64,000 bases of DNA from Adiantum capillus-veneris (lineage: Eukaryota > Streptophyta > Polypodiopsida > Polypodiales > Pteridaceae): positions 95,433,247-95,497,246 of the forward strand of contig CM043954.1 in the NCBI GenBank assembly GCA_014529385.2. Direction: 5' to 3'. Below, one piece after another: positions 54,018-64,000 of this stretch. Numbering within the stretch: the first letter of the stretch is position 1; each line of letters starts with the position of its first letter. Below the pieces are notes generated by a model, which searched no databases, was not told the DNA's origin, and saw nothing but the letters and a program-made list of their open reading frames with translations. Made by a program: the position numbers and the translations under genes.

Positions 54018-55613
54018 TGTCATAATAATCAATATCTAATTCTCCTAAATGATTTTCTCATATTAAACTGATCATTTAAGGTGGGGAAGTGCCAAGGGAG
54101 AAAAAGCTAGAATATTGGTTAAGTTAGCAGACCGGTCACAGTAGGGATCCAAAGGAGGGAAAATAGGGATCCAAAGGGGGGGCCATCTGCAAAAGAACCA
54201 TGTGAAACAATGGGCCAAAAAGACCCTAAGGTTCAGCCCATTAAGACTTCCAAAATGCTAAGGTTCCAAAATTCAAAGGTTGTGTCCATAGGTTAACCCT
54301 AGGGAAAAATTGGATGCTTAGTGTGAGCTCAAAAAGTCTTTGCATATCCCTGCATGGGAGGGGGCGAGCCCCAAAGCTAGGGGATGAGAGAGAAAGCCAC
54401 ACACACACACACAGGCTCCCTTTACACAAAGGGAATGAGGGACACATGTCAGCTCCCTAGGCCAGATGCCCACAAGGTGTGCCCAATTCCTATTGGAAGA
54501 CCCTTGAAGTGGACCAATGAGAATTAAGCTAGAGTAAATCTAGTTTAATTAATTTAAAAACATTTAATAAAAGAAACCAATAAGAATTAAGTGTCCTAGA
54601 AGACTATTGGGCAGTCTCCCAAGGGGTCCAATGAGCATTCAGGAGCCCCATGGCTTGCCTGATTCCTATTGGCCAGGAGGCAAAGGGGTCCAATGAGAGT
54701 TTAGTTTAATTATTTAATTATCTAAAGCTCTCACAAAAGGGGAAAAGGGGACACATGTCAGAAGGCTATCACTTATGCTGCTTAATTCCTATTGGCTTGA
54801 CCTGGGGAGGTCCAATGAGGAAAAAGCCAGCCTAACTTAGCAGCTAGGGCTCGCCCAAGAGAGGGGGGGGGCTGATTTTTGCTTGGCATTCACTCTCACA
54901 CTCTCACACTTGACCATGTGTGAAGGGAAAATACTCTATCTCCTCCCAAGCTTTAATGGAGAGCTCATCACCTACTCCAAGCTTGTGAGATAGAAGCCTA
55001 CATCAACACTCTCTTGGCATGTGGATGCAAATCCAACCAAGAGCCAAGCTTCAATGCATGCTCATCTTCTCTACCAAGCTAATTACTAAGCTAAGCTATG
55101 CTAATATGAGTGATTATGTGAGGAGATGTACTTCTTTCTCGTAAGATACTTCTTTTTCCTCTCAATCTACTCTCATACCCTGCTAGCTCTCACCATCTTC
55201 GAAGGTGTGTGAGGTCTTGGGTCTGAGAACGGGGATAATTCAAGTTGTGTTTGATTAAGTGTTTTGCTTGGTGTATGAAGCTTCCATCTTCATTGCACTA
55301 GCTAGTCTTGAAGGAACACAAAGAATTGTATTGTACAATGTCTCTCTTGATGGGAGAAACCATAATACAAAGCCTTTTGGAGGGGGGACCGGCTCCATGC
55401 AAATCCGGTCCTCAACTGTTGTCAATAGCTTAATTGCTCTCTCTTTTGAAAGTATTGTCGATGCTATCTAACTAGGTGTTATGCTTTTTGTTGCTCTCTC
55501 CACCCAAGCACTCTTGTAATTCTCATTAGGAATCAACTCTAATGAAATGCTCACTATGTTCATGCTAATTTCCGCTACACATAAGATTTTAGGCCATTAA
55601 AATGCTTGTTACA
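54018..55613 (+). repeat. E6 3' LTR (1596 bp)
   Basis: Constant offset of 7320 bp from the 5' LTR with no indel; one base differs. Confidence 0.97.
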
Positions 55614-55618
55614 AATCA
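55614..55618. other. E6 target-site duplication, right copy (AATCA)
   Basis: Identical to 46693-46697. Confidence 0.95.
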
Positions 55619-56330
55619 TCTCAAAGTGAGATGGAGAAATACCGGACTGATAGCACCTCGGAGGAAGAATGTAGTGGCAGCATTACTGTTTTGTAGTCTT
55701 CCATTGAAGTCATTGGGGGGGTAAGGTTTAATCCAAGCAACCAGGAGACTTCTTGTCAAGGCTTGGAAGAGGTTCCTCAAGAGAACCAAGGTGTGGAAGA
55801 TGAAGGAATGTTGTCTACAACACTTACAAAGGACAAACGAGAGCAGCTCATTTGTATGCTAAGGAAGTTTCCTAGGCTTTTTGCTAAAGGCTACACAGAT
55901 GTGCGTGGAGTAGATGTTGTTCAACACAAGATTGAGTCAAAGACGGAGGCCACACCTAAGGCTCATAAGCTACAAAGTCTAGGAGTCATCAAGGAGAAGG
56001 TTTTACTCAAGGAGGTAAGAAAGCTTTTAGCAACAAGTTTCATTTATCCAGTGGAGAATTCAGAGTGGGTCTCCCCAATTGTGGTCACTCCTAAAAATAG
56101 TGGAAAGTGAAGGGTGTGTGTGGACTATAGGCCACTCAATGAGTCAACCAAGCAAGATCATTTTCCCCTCCCATTTCGGATGAGATACTAAATGAGGTAG
56201 CTAGTCATGAGAAGTACACTTTGTGTGATGGCTACTTGGGCTTCTTTCAAATAGGTATCACATTATAGGATCAATTGAAAACAACCTTCATCACTCCTTG
56301 TGGTTGTTATGCTTTCGGAGTCATGCCATT
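55619..56330 (+). pseudogene. E5 linker and N-terminal RT, cut by E7
   Basis: Continues E5 pol after E6. Frame 55763-56110 reads MLSTTLTKDKREQ, LRKFPRLFAKGYTDVRGVD and SFIYPVENSEWVSPIVVTPK, matching E3 at 13690 and 31830-32085. Stop at 56108 and frameshifts follow, with CVDYRPLNEST, LPFRMRY and CYAFGVMPF readable up to the E7 insertion. Confidence 0.85.
56326..56330. other. E7 target-site duplication, left copy (CCATT)
   Basis: CCATT before the LTR; repeated at 61470-61474. Confidence 0.95.
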
Positions 56331-56522
56331 TGAAGGAGTACGAGCGGAAGTGCGACACGAGAGAGAGTGCGAGAAGAAGAGCACGATGATATGGTGAACT
56401 CGCTCTACTATAATGTGTAGAGCATAGTGAGTTCTTATTAGGTTTTAACAAAAGAATATGTGTACATATCTGGCGGCCCGCCCACTTACTTGGGCGACCA
56501 CATTGGGATTTATACCCCAACA
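56331..56522 (-). repeat. E7 3' LTR (192 bp)
   Basis: Plus strand TGAAGGAGTACGAGCGG to ATACCCCAACA, so the minus-strand LTR starts TGTTGGGGTATAAA, which includes a TATA-like sequence near its start. Confidence 0.93.
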
Positions 56523-56534
56523 ACCTCCCACTTA
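56523..56534 (-). other. E7 polypurine tract
   Basis: Minus strand AAGTGGGAGGT before TGTTGGGG. Confidence 0.8.
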
Positions 56535-56611
56535 AAGTCCAATGTGGTACTTTAAGTGTGAGAGAAGCTACTATACAAGCTAATATACAAGAGATGTAGA
56601 GAAGTGATGTA

Positions 56612-57142
56612 CTATCCTACACCTAACTGCTTGCGAAAATGCGCAAAGCTCTCTGAGGGAAGTCCTTTTGTAAGTAGATCAGCAGGATTCTCTGTGGTGT
56701 GAACTTTGACAAGCTGAAGTTGCTTATCCTCGAGCATTTCCCTGATGAAATGATACTTCACATCCACATGCTTTGTCTTTGAGTGATAAACTGGATTGCG
56801 AGCCAATTGTATAGCACTTTGACTATCACAATATAACACAGGCATCTCTTCTTTGATTCCCAAATCTGTTACTAGTCGATTAAGCCAAATTGATTCTTTG
56901 CATGCCTCTGATGCTGCAACATATTCAGCCTCTGTAGTAGAGTGAGTAACACAATCTTGTAATCTAGAACGCCGTGATACTGCTCCACCAGCAAATGTAA
57001 AGACATACCCTGACGTAGACCTTCGGTTGTCTAAGTCACCTGCATAATCTGAGTCTGTAAAACCCTTTACACTTAGCTCCTGACTCCCATAGCATATACG
57101 CATACTCTTTGTAGCTTTCAGGTATCTCAATATTCCTTTCAC
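56612..57142 (-). pseudogene. E7 RNase H
   Basis: C-terminal piece of the copia polyprotein, in frame with the RT segment across a TGA near 57170. Copia RNase H residues: KGFTDSDYAGDLDNRRSTSG (Asp), STTEAEYVAASEACKE (Glu), PVLYCDSQSAIQLARNPVYH (Asp) and HTTENPADLLTKGL (Asp). The domain itself is undamaged. Confidence 0.9.
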
Positions 57143-57169
57143 TGCCTCCCAATGTTTCTTGCCTGGGTT

Positions 57170-58285
57170 TCACATGTATCGACTTACTACTCCCACTGCA
57201 AATGCAATGTCTGGGCGAGTAGCAATCATTGCATACATCAAACTACCCACTGCAGACGCATATGGAATCTTATCCATTTCAGCATGTTCTTCCTCAGACA
57301 CAGGACAATCTTGTTTGCTAAGTTTCACATATGGTGGCAATGGAACACTCAATGCCTTTCCCTTCTCCATATTGAAACGTTGCAAAACCTTGTCAATATA
57401 CTCTGTTTGAGATAACCAAATCAACTTCTTTGATCTGTCTCTCTCAATGCGCATACCAAGTATATGACTTGCCTCACCCATGTCTTTCATGTCAAACGAT
57501 TTTGCCATCTTTGACTTCAAAGCTGAAATTTCTTCCAAGTGCTTGCCAGCAATCAACATGTCATCCACATACAAAATAAGGATCAGCCAACTACCATCCT
57601 TAGCCTTCTTTGTATATAGACAGTGATCGAACTCACTACGTTTGTAGCCTTGAGAAAGCATAAACTTGTGGAATTTATGGTACCATGCCCTCGGTGATTG
57701 TTTTAAGCCATAAAGACTCTTTAACAATTGGCATACCCAATCTTCCTTGCCTTTCTCAACAAACCCTTCTGGCTGCTGCATGTAAATTTCCACATCTAAA
57801 TCACCATGCAAGAACGCTGTCTTGACATCCATTTGGTGCAACACCAAATCTAATATGGCAACCAATGCAAGAAAGCATCTCAATGTAGTCATCTTGACCA
57901 CCGGAGAGAAGACTTCATCAAAGTCAATGCCTTGTACTTGCTTAAAGCCCTTGGCAACAAGCCTTGCTTTGTACTTTGGCTGACTATCATGAGCGGTGAT
58001 CTTATACCTGTAAACCCATTTACAGGGTAGAGCCTTTTTGCCCCGTGGTAATTTAACTAGCTTCCATGTCTGGTTTTTATGCAGAGCTGTCATCTCTGAC
58101 TGCATGGCCAATTGCCAATTCCCGGAGTCCTTCATTTGCACTGCTTCCTTGTAACATGAAGGCTCATTGCAATCAGTCAACATGACAAAATTCATAGATG
58201 GAACAAACCTATCAAGAGGTCGCATGACACGTCCAGATCTACGCACAATAGGTGGCTCAGGCTCAGCCACAACCTGTGGTTCCAC
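57170..58285 (-). pseudogene. E7 reverse transcriptase
   Basis: Open for 371 codons. Copia RT pattern: WKLVKLPRGKKALPCKWVYR, KARLVAKGFKQVQGIDF, HQMDVKTAFLHGDLDVEIYM, SLYGLKQSPRAWYHKF and active site ILYVDDMLIAG at about residue 239. It is preceded by the usual Pro/Arg-rich linker (RRSGRVMRPLDRF). Stops before (58298) and after (57170) are in phase, so only point mutations break the frame. Confidence 0.93.
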
Positions 58286-58297
58286 TCTATCCTGTCC

Positions 58298-58630
58298 TTA
58301 CTCCTCTTGAGCCCTGACATTTTGTCTTGCACGTGCAGGTCCATCTTCTTGGAAGACAACTCTTCTAATCTCCTCAACCCTCTCTGGTTTAGAATGATAT
58401 TTGGGATCATTAAAGTGAACATCATTGCTGCGGACAACCTTTCTGGATTCGGGATCCCAAAGTCTGTACCCCATCTCACCAGAATTACCATAGCCTAGGA
58501 AGATGCACTTTCTACTCTTTGGCTCAAGTTTGTTCCTAAATTCCTTTGGAACGTGAGTATATGCCTCACAGCCAAAGACTCTGAGATGCTTGTATGAGGG
58601 CATTTTGCCTGACCATACCATCTCTGGCAC
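58298..58630 (-). pseudogene. E7 integrase C-terminal region
   Basis: In-frame continuation after a TAG near 58640. Conserved copia motifs: MPSYKHLRVFGCEAYTHVPK, KLEPKSRKCIFLGYGNSGEM, YRLWDPESRKVVRSNDVHF (the GKGY-type region). TAA ends it at 58298. Confidence 0.88.
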
Positions 58631-58639
58631 TGAATCCTT

Positions 58640-60592
58640 CTACAAAACCTTGCTAGGAGATCTATTTACAAGATGAACAGCTGTTGATACAGCTTCAGCC
58701 CAAAACCCATTTGGCAGCTGTGCATTAGACAACATACTTCTGACCTTCTCTTGTATGGTCCTATTCATCCTCTCAGCAACACCATTTTGAGGAGGATTGT
58801 AAGGAGCAGTAAGTTCACGTTTTATAACTTTTGACACACAAAAGTCCTGAAAGGCCTTTGAAACATACTCTCCACCATTGTCAGTGCGTAAGCATTTAAG
58901 CTTCTTGCCACTCTGATTCTCCACAAGTGTCACAAACGTTTTGAAAACACTAAACGCTTCATCCTTGTGCTTGAGAAAGTAAACCCATACTTTCCTCGAG
59001 TAATCATCTATAAATGTCATAAAGTAAGAAGCTCCCCCTAGAGATAGGTTAGGCATAGGTCCACACAAATCATTATGAACAAGTGCCAACTGTGTATCTC
59101 TTCTACTGCTTCTATGCTTATGTGGGTGCTGTGTTTGCTTACCATACAGACAATGTTCACAGAATTCAAAATCATTAAATGAAAATCCAGGCAAATAACC
59201 AGAACGAGACAAGATTTCCATTCCCTTCTTGGACATATGTCCTAACCGGCTATGCCACAAAGAAACGTTCGGCTGCTTGTTTACATTGATTACATTTTTA
59301 GAGACATTTGATACATAAATCATGTAAAGTCCTCCACACTTTACTCCATGTGCTACTGTCATAGAACCCTTGGATATCTTCCACATGTTTTGTCCAAAAG
59401 TGGTGACGTAGCCAGCATCATCAAGTAAACCTGTGTTGATCAAGCTCTTTGTAATTGCGGGAACATGTCTCACATTCTTCAGCGTGAAAGAAGAGCCATT
59501 CTGAAACTTCAATTGAACATCTCCAACACCTAAGATCTCACATGTCTGCCCATTGCCTAGCCAAACATGATCTTTAGTGGTCACATAAGAGGTAAACCAC
59601 TCCTTGTTTGGAGACACATGAAGTGATGCCCCTAAGTCTATAATCCAGTCACTCAGTGCATTTCCATCAGATGCTGTAAGAAGAGCTGAGTCCATTGTAT
59701 TCTTCAAGAAGTAGATGTCTCCTGACACTAGACTGTCATCCTCTGCAACAGTGTTTGTCACATTTATTTCTTGAATCTTCACTGAGGACTTGTTCTTCTC
59801 ACCATGGTCTTCAGCTTTCTCTTTGCCTTTTTCTGCTTTCCATTCTCTACAGTCTCTTTTCATGTGACCCTTCTTGCCACAATGGTAGCATTCTATGTCA
59901 CTCTTGCCTTTAGCATTGCGGGACTTGCTACGAGACTGATTCCTCTTTCCACCTTTGTACTTTTCTTTGGTCCTTCCCCTGACAACTAAGGCTGTTCCTT
60001 TGCCTTTGTCCATTGTCTTTCTATTGGTTTCTTCAGTAAGCAGACTTCCTTCTACACCTTCTATGTTCAAACCATCTGGAGGTGCAGAATTACTCAAAGC
60101 TGTGCGAAAAGTGTCCCAACTTTCCGGCAATGTGATCAACAGGAACATAGCTCTAACAGGTTCATCAAACTTGACACCTTGAGCTGACAACTGACTATAG
60201 ATTGTGTTGAATTCATTCAGATGATTGGACACAGGTGTCCCTTCTTTCATCTTCAAGTCAACAAGCTTCTTAAGCCAGTATACCTGAGAAGCTGCACTCT
60301 GCTTCTCATAAAGATCACTCAGCTTTAACCATGCTTGATAAGCCGACATCTCGTCTGCTACATTGAAGTAAACGCTTTCTGCCAAAGTCAGCATAATGGT
60401 AGAAAGTGCCATTTCATCCATTTCGCTCCATTCATCTTCGTCCATATCTTCTGGTTTTATCCCCTTGAGCTTTATAGGTTTTATCTGCTTCTTTTGTACC
60501 AACACGTGCCAAATCTGCTTCTTCCACAATGGGAAATTGGTTCCATCCAGCTTCTTGATATTGTAAAGAGCAGTGTCCTGTGATCCAGCCAT
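58640..60592 (-). pseudogene. E7 gag, protease and integrase core
   Basis: Open for 650 codons from MAGSQDTALYNIKKLDG, the typical copia gag start (LDGTNFPLWKKQI). Zinc knuckle CYHCGKKGHMKRDC at about 234-247. Protease loop WIIDLGASLHVSP at about 318 (DLG in place of DSG). Integrase zinc region HSRLGHMSKKGM and CEHCLYGKQ, then catalytic Asp in HNDLCGP (about 505), Asp in RTDNGGEY (about 567) and Glu in NGVAERMNR (about 602). Apart from the protease loop and the TAG after SPSKVL, nothing looks damaged. Confidence 0.93.
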
Positions 60593-61069
60593 AGCTACGC
60601 TTCAAAGTAGTTTCCTTTTTGGGAAAAATTCGGCAAAGTTTCCCCTGTAAACTGACCTCTGAACCAATATCAACCTGATGAACTAGTGGATGTCGCCTAC
60701 AGTCTGTGTGTAGATGCGCCCGTGTCGTATGTGACACGCCTCCAAGAACTGTGAGCCGTCCTTCGATGTGTAGACAACCACAAATCAACACTCTGGGAGT
60801 GTCAATATCCTCAGCACCTGCAGTCATAAGCCGAAAACCCCAAATTTGCAGAGTTGGATCTGCACCCGTCGAGACCACGTAGTCGAAAATGGCCTGCGCA
60901 GACCTTTGTTGAAGCCGAACGGTGGTCGAGATGACCTCAAAATGAATTTCTGATAACACCAGGACCTTCGAGTGGTCCCACAGGATTTGGGGCCGTGTCT
61001 TCGCCTGTCGAATTTCACTAAATCTGAGCTGGTGACTCTAGCCTCCTGCAGTGCTACCCCGAGCCTCGA
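60593..61069 (-). other. E7 leader
   Basis: About 480 bp of untranslated leader. The minus-strand frames 60959-60432 and 61084-60824 overlap it and look incidental. Confidence 0.65.
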
Positions 61070-61087
61070 TCTGAGCTCGGACACCAG
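61070..61087 (-). other. E7 primer-binding site candidate
   Basis: Minus strand CTGGTGTCCGAGCTCAGA just after the inner LTR. Similar in shape to TGGTATCAGAGC but not identical; tRNA not identified. Confidence 0.6.
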
Positions 61088-61088
61088 T

Positions 61089-61280
61089 TGAAGGAGTACG
61101 AGCGGAAGTACGACGCAAGAGAGAGTGCGAGAAGAAGAGCACGACGATATGGTGAACTCGCTCTACTGTAATGTGTAGAGCATAGTGAGTTCTTATTAGG
61201 TTTTAACAAAAGAATATGTGTACATACCTGGCGGCCCGCCCACTTACCTGGGCGATCACATTGGGCTTTATACCCCAACA
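61089..61280 (-). repeat. E7 inner 5' LTR (192 bp)
   Basis: Full-length LTR next to the primer site. Confidence 0.92.
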
Positions 61281-61469
61281 AGGAGTACGAGCGGAAGTGC
61301 GACGCGAGAGAGAGTGCGAGAAGAAGAGCACGACGATATGGTGAACTCGCTCTACTGTAATGTGTAGAGCATAGTGAGTTCTTATTAGGTTTTAACAAAA
61401 GAATATGTGTACATACCTGGCGGCCCGCCCACTTACCTGGGGGACCACATTGGACTTTATACCCCAACA
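61281..61469 (-). repeat. E7 outer 5' LTR (189 bp), tandem copy
   Basis: Second LTR directly joined to the inner one, lacking the three terminal bases at the junction. It is followed by the CCATT target copy. Confidence 0.92.
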
Positions 61470-61474
61470 CCATT
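61470..61474. other. E7 target-site duplication, right copy (CCATT)
   Basis: Identical to 56326-56330. Confidence 0.95.
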
Positions 61475-62300
61475 TGACCCGACAAATACTCCTGCAACTT
61501 TCCTAGCACTTCATGAACATGGTGTTTCAAGCATTTTTTGAAAAGTTCATTAGGGTTTTTATTGATGACTTTTGCATTTATAGTTCAAAATCATTGCACC
61601 TACAGAGAGTAAAAGAAGGTTTGAATAAATTGTACGACATGGGAGGTCAACTCAATCCTGACAAATTCCATATAGATGAGGACAAGGTGATCTTGCTTGG
61701 TCATAAGGTATCCTATAAAGGCATTGAGGTGGATCCTTCAAAGTCAAAGGCTCTTATTGAGCTACCATCACCTAGGAATCTCAAGGAGGTCATCCCATTC
61801 ATTCATTCAAAAGGTGAATTATATGTCACGCTTCATTCACTTAGCTTCGGAGTTGCTTCATCCCTTGCAAAAATTGACACAACAAGTAGAATTCACATGG
61901 TATGATGAGCTTGAAGAGTACTTTTGTAGCATTAAAGTCATTATGTCTCACAAGTACCAACACTCATGCCTCCTTGTTGGGAGTGTTGGGAAACAAACAG
62001 TTGGCACTGTTTTTCTACAACAAGATCCCCACAGTACCAAGATGCAACCCATCTACTTTGTTAGTAGGGTCATGAATTCCTTGGAGAAAGGCTACACAGA
62101 AGTAGAACTCATGATGATTTCTCTCATGTTTACGGTGAGAAAATTTAGATCCTACTTGTTGCCAAAACCCTTTGTAATACTCACTACCAAAAACTTGTTT
62201 CCTTGGGTGTCCTCTCAAATGACACTAAGTCCCAGGATCTCAAAGTAAATTATGGAACTGTAAGAATTCTAGTACTCTTTCAAGGTAGAGGATAGTGTAC
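61475..62300 (+). pseudogene. E5 RT continuation and first RNase H (broken)
   Basis: RT active site RVFIDDFCIYSSKSLHL near 61560, GGQLNPDKFHIDEDKVILLG and KGIEVDPSKSKALIELPSP. A frameshift near 61800 leads to HLASELLHPLQKLTQQVEF, the RNase H start CLLVGSVGKQTVGTVFLQQ, and FVSRVMNSLEKGYTEVELM. A stop near 62246 ends the open part. Confidence 0.86.
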
Positions 62301-62308
62301 GTGCATAG

Positions 62309-62760
62309 TTGGCAGGGATTCTCACCTATAGAGTGCAGGAAAGGGATGTTAAGGTGCATGAAGTGAAAAGCCCACCCTTGCTAGCACCTAAAAGCACACC
62401 TAATTCAGTCACTTTTTTCTTTGATGGATCATTCAAGAAGGCCACACAAAAAGTAGGGGCAGGGCTTGTGTTGCTTGATCCAAATGGTGTGGCTATTGTG
62501 AAAGAACATGTGAGTTTGCGAGACTTCATAAGCAACAATGAATCACAGTACGATATACGTCTCCAGGGCTTGTAGATGTGTGTTGCTCAGAAGATTCGAT
62601 GTCTCATGGTAAAAGGGGACGCACTTCTCATTGTAAAGAAAAACTTAGGCATTTGGGCATGTAAAAATGGAAGATTAAGGCAAAAGGTTCATTCTATCTG
62701 TAGACTCACAGCTCCAACTAAGTTAAAAGATACACCATCAAATAGCACAAGTTGCATAGG
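62309..62760 (+). pseudogene. E5 second RNase H (Tat-type), truncated
   Basis: TFFFDGSFKKATQK (Asp), GAGLVLLDPNGVAIV, SNNESQYDIRLQG (the Glu position, AE changed to SQ), stop at 62573, then LMVKGDALLIVKKNLGIW (Asp) and RLRQKVHSICRL. Similarity to E3 fades around 62710-62760, before the last catalytic Asp. The element is cut off here. Confidence 0.8.
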
Positions 62761-63284
62761 GGAATATGTAAAGCATTCAATAAACCAAGCTATTATCGAT
62801 CGTGTGTGTGGGAAAAAGAAGGGGCTCGAAAACAGTTCAAAGATGGATAATTCCCACTAATTCAGTAAAATATAGTTATTATTCGCTTTATCGATTGTGC
62901 ATGTGTATGGGGAGAGAGAAGGGGCTCGAAAGCAGTTCAAAGACAGATAGTGCCCCTTAATTGTCATTGAGACCTATAAGATGAGGGATTGTATCAAGAT
63001 ATGATCTATGAACCCTGCTCAACTCAAGATACGAGACATAATTTGATGTATCCTTTAGTGTGACAAGGATCAGAGGTTGCAAAGTTGTTAGCAAATTAGA
63101 GTACCTGATCAAAAAACATGGCATAGAATTCTTGGGGAAGGGAGGCAGAATTGCATAGATGAATGTGTTCTTGAGTGGGACAAGGATCATAGGTTGTGTT
63201 TGTCATAGATTTCCTTTGAAAGGAAGGTGGAAAAGGCTTAGCTATAGTTGGTTAAGGGAAAGTAGAGTGATTGTCTAGTCTATA

Positions 63285-63286
<2 letters not shown>
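62761..63286. other. Unassigned sequence with a 96-bp degenerate repeat
   Basis: TATCGATCGTGTGTGTGGGA at 62793 and TATCGATTGTGCATGTGTAT at 62889 start two related units sharing AGAAGGGGCTCGAAA(A/G)CAGTTCAAAGA. Two ACAAGGATCA(G/T)AGGTTG phrases lie at 63062 and 63180. No gene seen. Confidence 0.6.

Positions 63287-63358
<72 letters not shown>
63287..63358. repeat. (GT)n microsatellite, 36 units
   Basis: Uninterrupted GT repeat. The Cys/Val frames through it are artefacts. Confidence 0.97.
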
Positions 63359-63361
<3 letters not shown>

Positions 63362-63384
63362 GGGGGGTGTATATATGGGTGGGG

Positions 63385-63387
<3 letters not shown>

Positions 63388-63440
<53 letters not shown>
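63388..63440. repeat. (GA)n microsatellite
   Basis: About 26 uninterrupted GA units. Confidence 0.97.
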
Positions 63441-63444
<4 letters not shown>

Positions 63445-63559
63445 TCCTGCTGGCCCATCTGTCGACACAGGAACGAGGGAGAGAGAGAGTATGGCGAGAG
63501 TGAGAGATGGAGAGAGAGAGAGAGAGACTTTTTTGCTGGCTGTTGTTGACATAGGAAAG

Positions 63560-63560
<1 letters not shown>

Positions 63561-63612
<52 letters not shown>
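63561..63612. repeat. (GA)n microsatellite
   Basis: About 26 GA units. Shorter GA runs lie at 63478-63489 and 63511-63527, and the purine-rich character continues to about 63715. Confidence 0.95.
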
Positions 63613-63614
<2 letters not shown>

Positions 63615-63715
63615 GGCTGCTTGCAGGCGAATGAGAGGGAGAGAGAGGGGGTGGTGGAGATAATGGAGGAGAGAGAGGGTGGGAGATCATGGAGGAGAGG
63701 GAGAGGGTGGTGCCA

Positions 63716-64000
63716 AGTGGGGTGGCCCACTCCTGCATGCATGCAAGGAAGACGGGGTGGCGGTGGCGGTCTGTAGAACGAAAAAACATTTTTTTTTATT
63801 TGTTTACATTATAAGGCTCCCCCCTAGTGGAAGTTTGTTCCGGTGTCTTTGGCTTTTGAAAGCCGGCCTTCATTAGCCCTCCCCTTCTGGCTAGAGGCAT
63901 TCATGCCTCTAAAACTGCCTCTGATTCTCTAGAAGCAGAGTTGGAGGGCTCTCCCTTGTCTAGAATATCTACCATGAACTCCAGATCAAACCTTAAGAAG
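63716..64000. other. Unassigned right edge
   Basis: No gene recognised. AGAGGCATTCATGCCTCT at 63892-63909 is an 18-bp inverted repeat. The stretch could belong to a further element that continues outside the window. Confidence 0.4.

Larger units (their letters stand above)
46698..55613 (+). mobile_element. E6: intact, very young Ty3/gypsy chromovirus (8916 bp)
   Basis: Two 1596-bp LTRs, perfect AATCA target duplication, tRNA-iMet primer site, one uninterrupted 1649-aa gag-pol ORF, and polypurine tract. Reading the two LTRs line by line I find one difference (48243 A, 55563 T). By the usual reasoning this means very recent insertion. It is the best candidate for an autonomous, possibly active element in the window. 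Confidence 0.97.
56331..61469 (-). mobile_element. E7: Ty1/copia retrotransposon with a doubled 5' LTR
   Basis: Minus-strand element in the RT of E5. In its own sense: outer LTR 61469-61281, inner LTR 61280-61089, primer site, 1327-codon polyprotein frame with three in-frame stops, polypurine tract, 3' LTR 56522-56331. Perfect CCATT duplication. The domain order (gag, protease, integrase, RT, RNase H) is that of Ty1/copia; protein similarity suggests the TNT1-like (Tork) group, not tested. Confidence 0.93.
43960..62760 (+). mobile_element. E5: decayed Tat-like gypsy element, host of MITE, E6 and E7
   Basis: Relative of E3. Order: LTR remnant, primer site 44188, leader module, gag, protease, [E6], linker and RT start, [E7], rest of RT, RNase H, second RNase H, then truncation near 62760. 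Integrase and 3' LTR are missing. The coding sequence matches E3 at many points but the copies are clearly old and separately mutated. Confidence 0.85.

Noticed and set aside
57152-57415. Plus-strand ORFs opposite E7 RT
   Set aside because: They are antisense shadows of the well-supported copia RT frame.
63275-63789. Overlapping frames rich in CysVal or ArgGlu/SerLeu on both strands
   Set aside because: They are translations of (GT)n and (GA)n microsatellites and have no other coding support.

Overview
This window is plant nuclear DNA made almost entirely of nested LTR retrotransposons. I recognise no ordinary host gene, tRNA, rRNA or CRISPR array. The plant assignment rests on a plant-type chromovirus, Ty3/gypsy copies with a second (Tat-style) RNase H, a TNT1-like Ty1/copia element, and primer-binding sites matching plant tRNA-iMet and tRNA-Asp. 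The repeat load suggests a large genome such as a fern or gymnosperm; the species cannot be told from this sequence.

Seven LTR elements are named here. E1 (+): 1-7272 and 37699-38621, 5' end outside the window. E2 (-): 13724-31809, complete, 909-bp LTRs, TSD CTTGG. E3 (+): 7273-13723 and 31810-37698, Tat-like gypsy. E4: 38622-39163 and 39680-42753, same family as E1. E5 (+): about 43960-62760, an E3 relative. E6 (+): 46698-55613, an intact chromovirus, TSD AATCA. E7 (-): 56331-61469, Ty1/copia, TSD CCATT. The insertion order can be read: E1 entered the gag of E4 (TSD CTTCC), E3 entered the 3' LTR of E1, and E2 entered the pol of E3. Separately, a MITE, E6 and E7 entered E5. A later rearrangement flipped the E4 5' half together with part of the E1 5' LTR.

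The most unusual content is the E1/E2/E4 superfamily. Its elements are long (E2 is 18.1 kb). They carry (i) gag, protease, RT and integrase; (ii) a second retropepsin-like domain downstream of integrase, followed by a basic tryptophan-repeat tail; (iii) long non-coding spacers holding very conserved palindromes centred on ATCGCGAT at roughly 270-295 bp intervals; and (iv) a sense-oriented accessory gene between pol and the 3' LTR with a conserved N-terminal domain, coiled coils and a conserved C-terminal domain. The palindrome arms differ between the two families while the core is shared, which suggests a self-recognition system in which an element-encoded protein binds the element's own spacers. 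That last step is inference.

Only E6 has a fully open reading frame (1649 aa), and its LTRs differ at one visible base in 1596. E7 has one long frame with three in-frame stops. All other coding regions are broken by stops, frameshifts, small duplications or later insertions. The right edge (from about 62760) holds short degenerate repeats and long (GT)n and (GA)n microsatellites.
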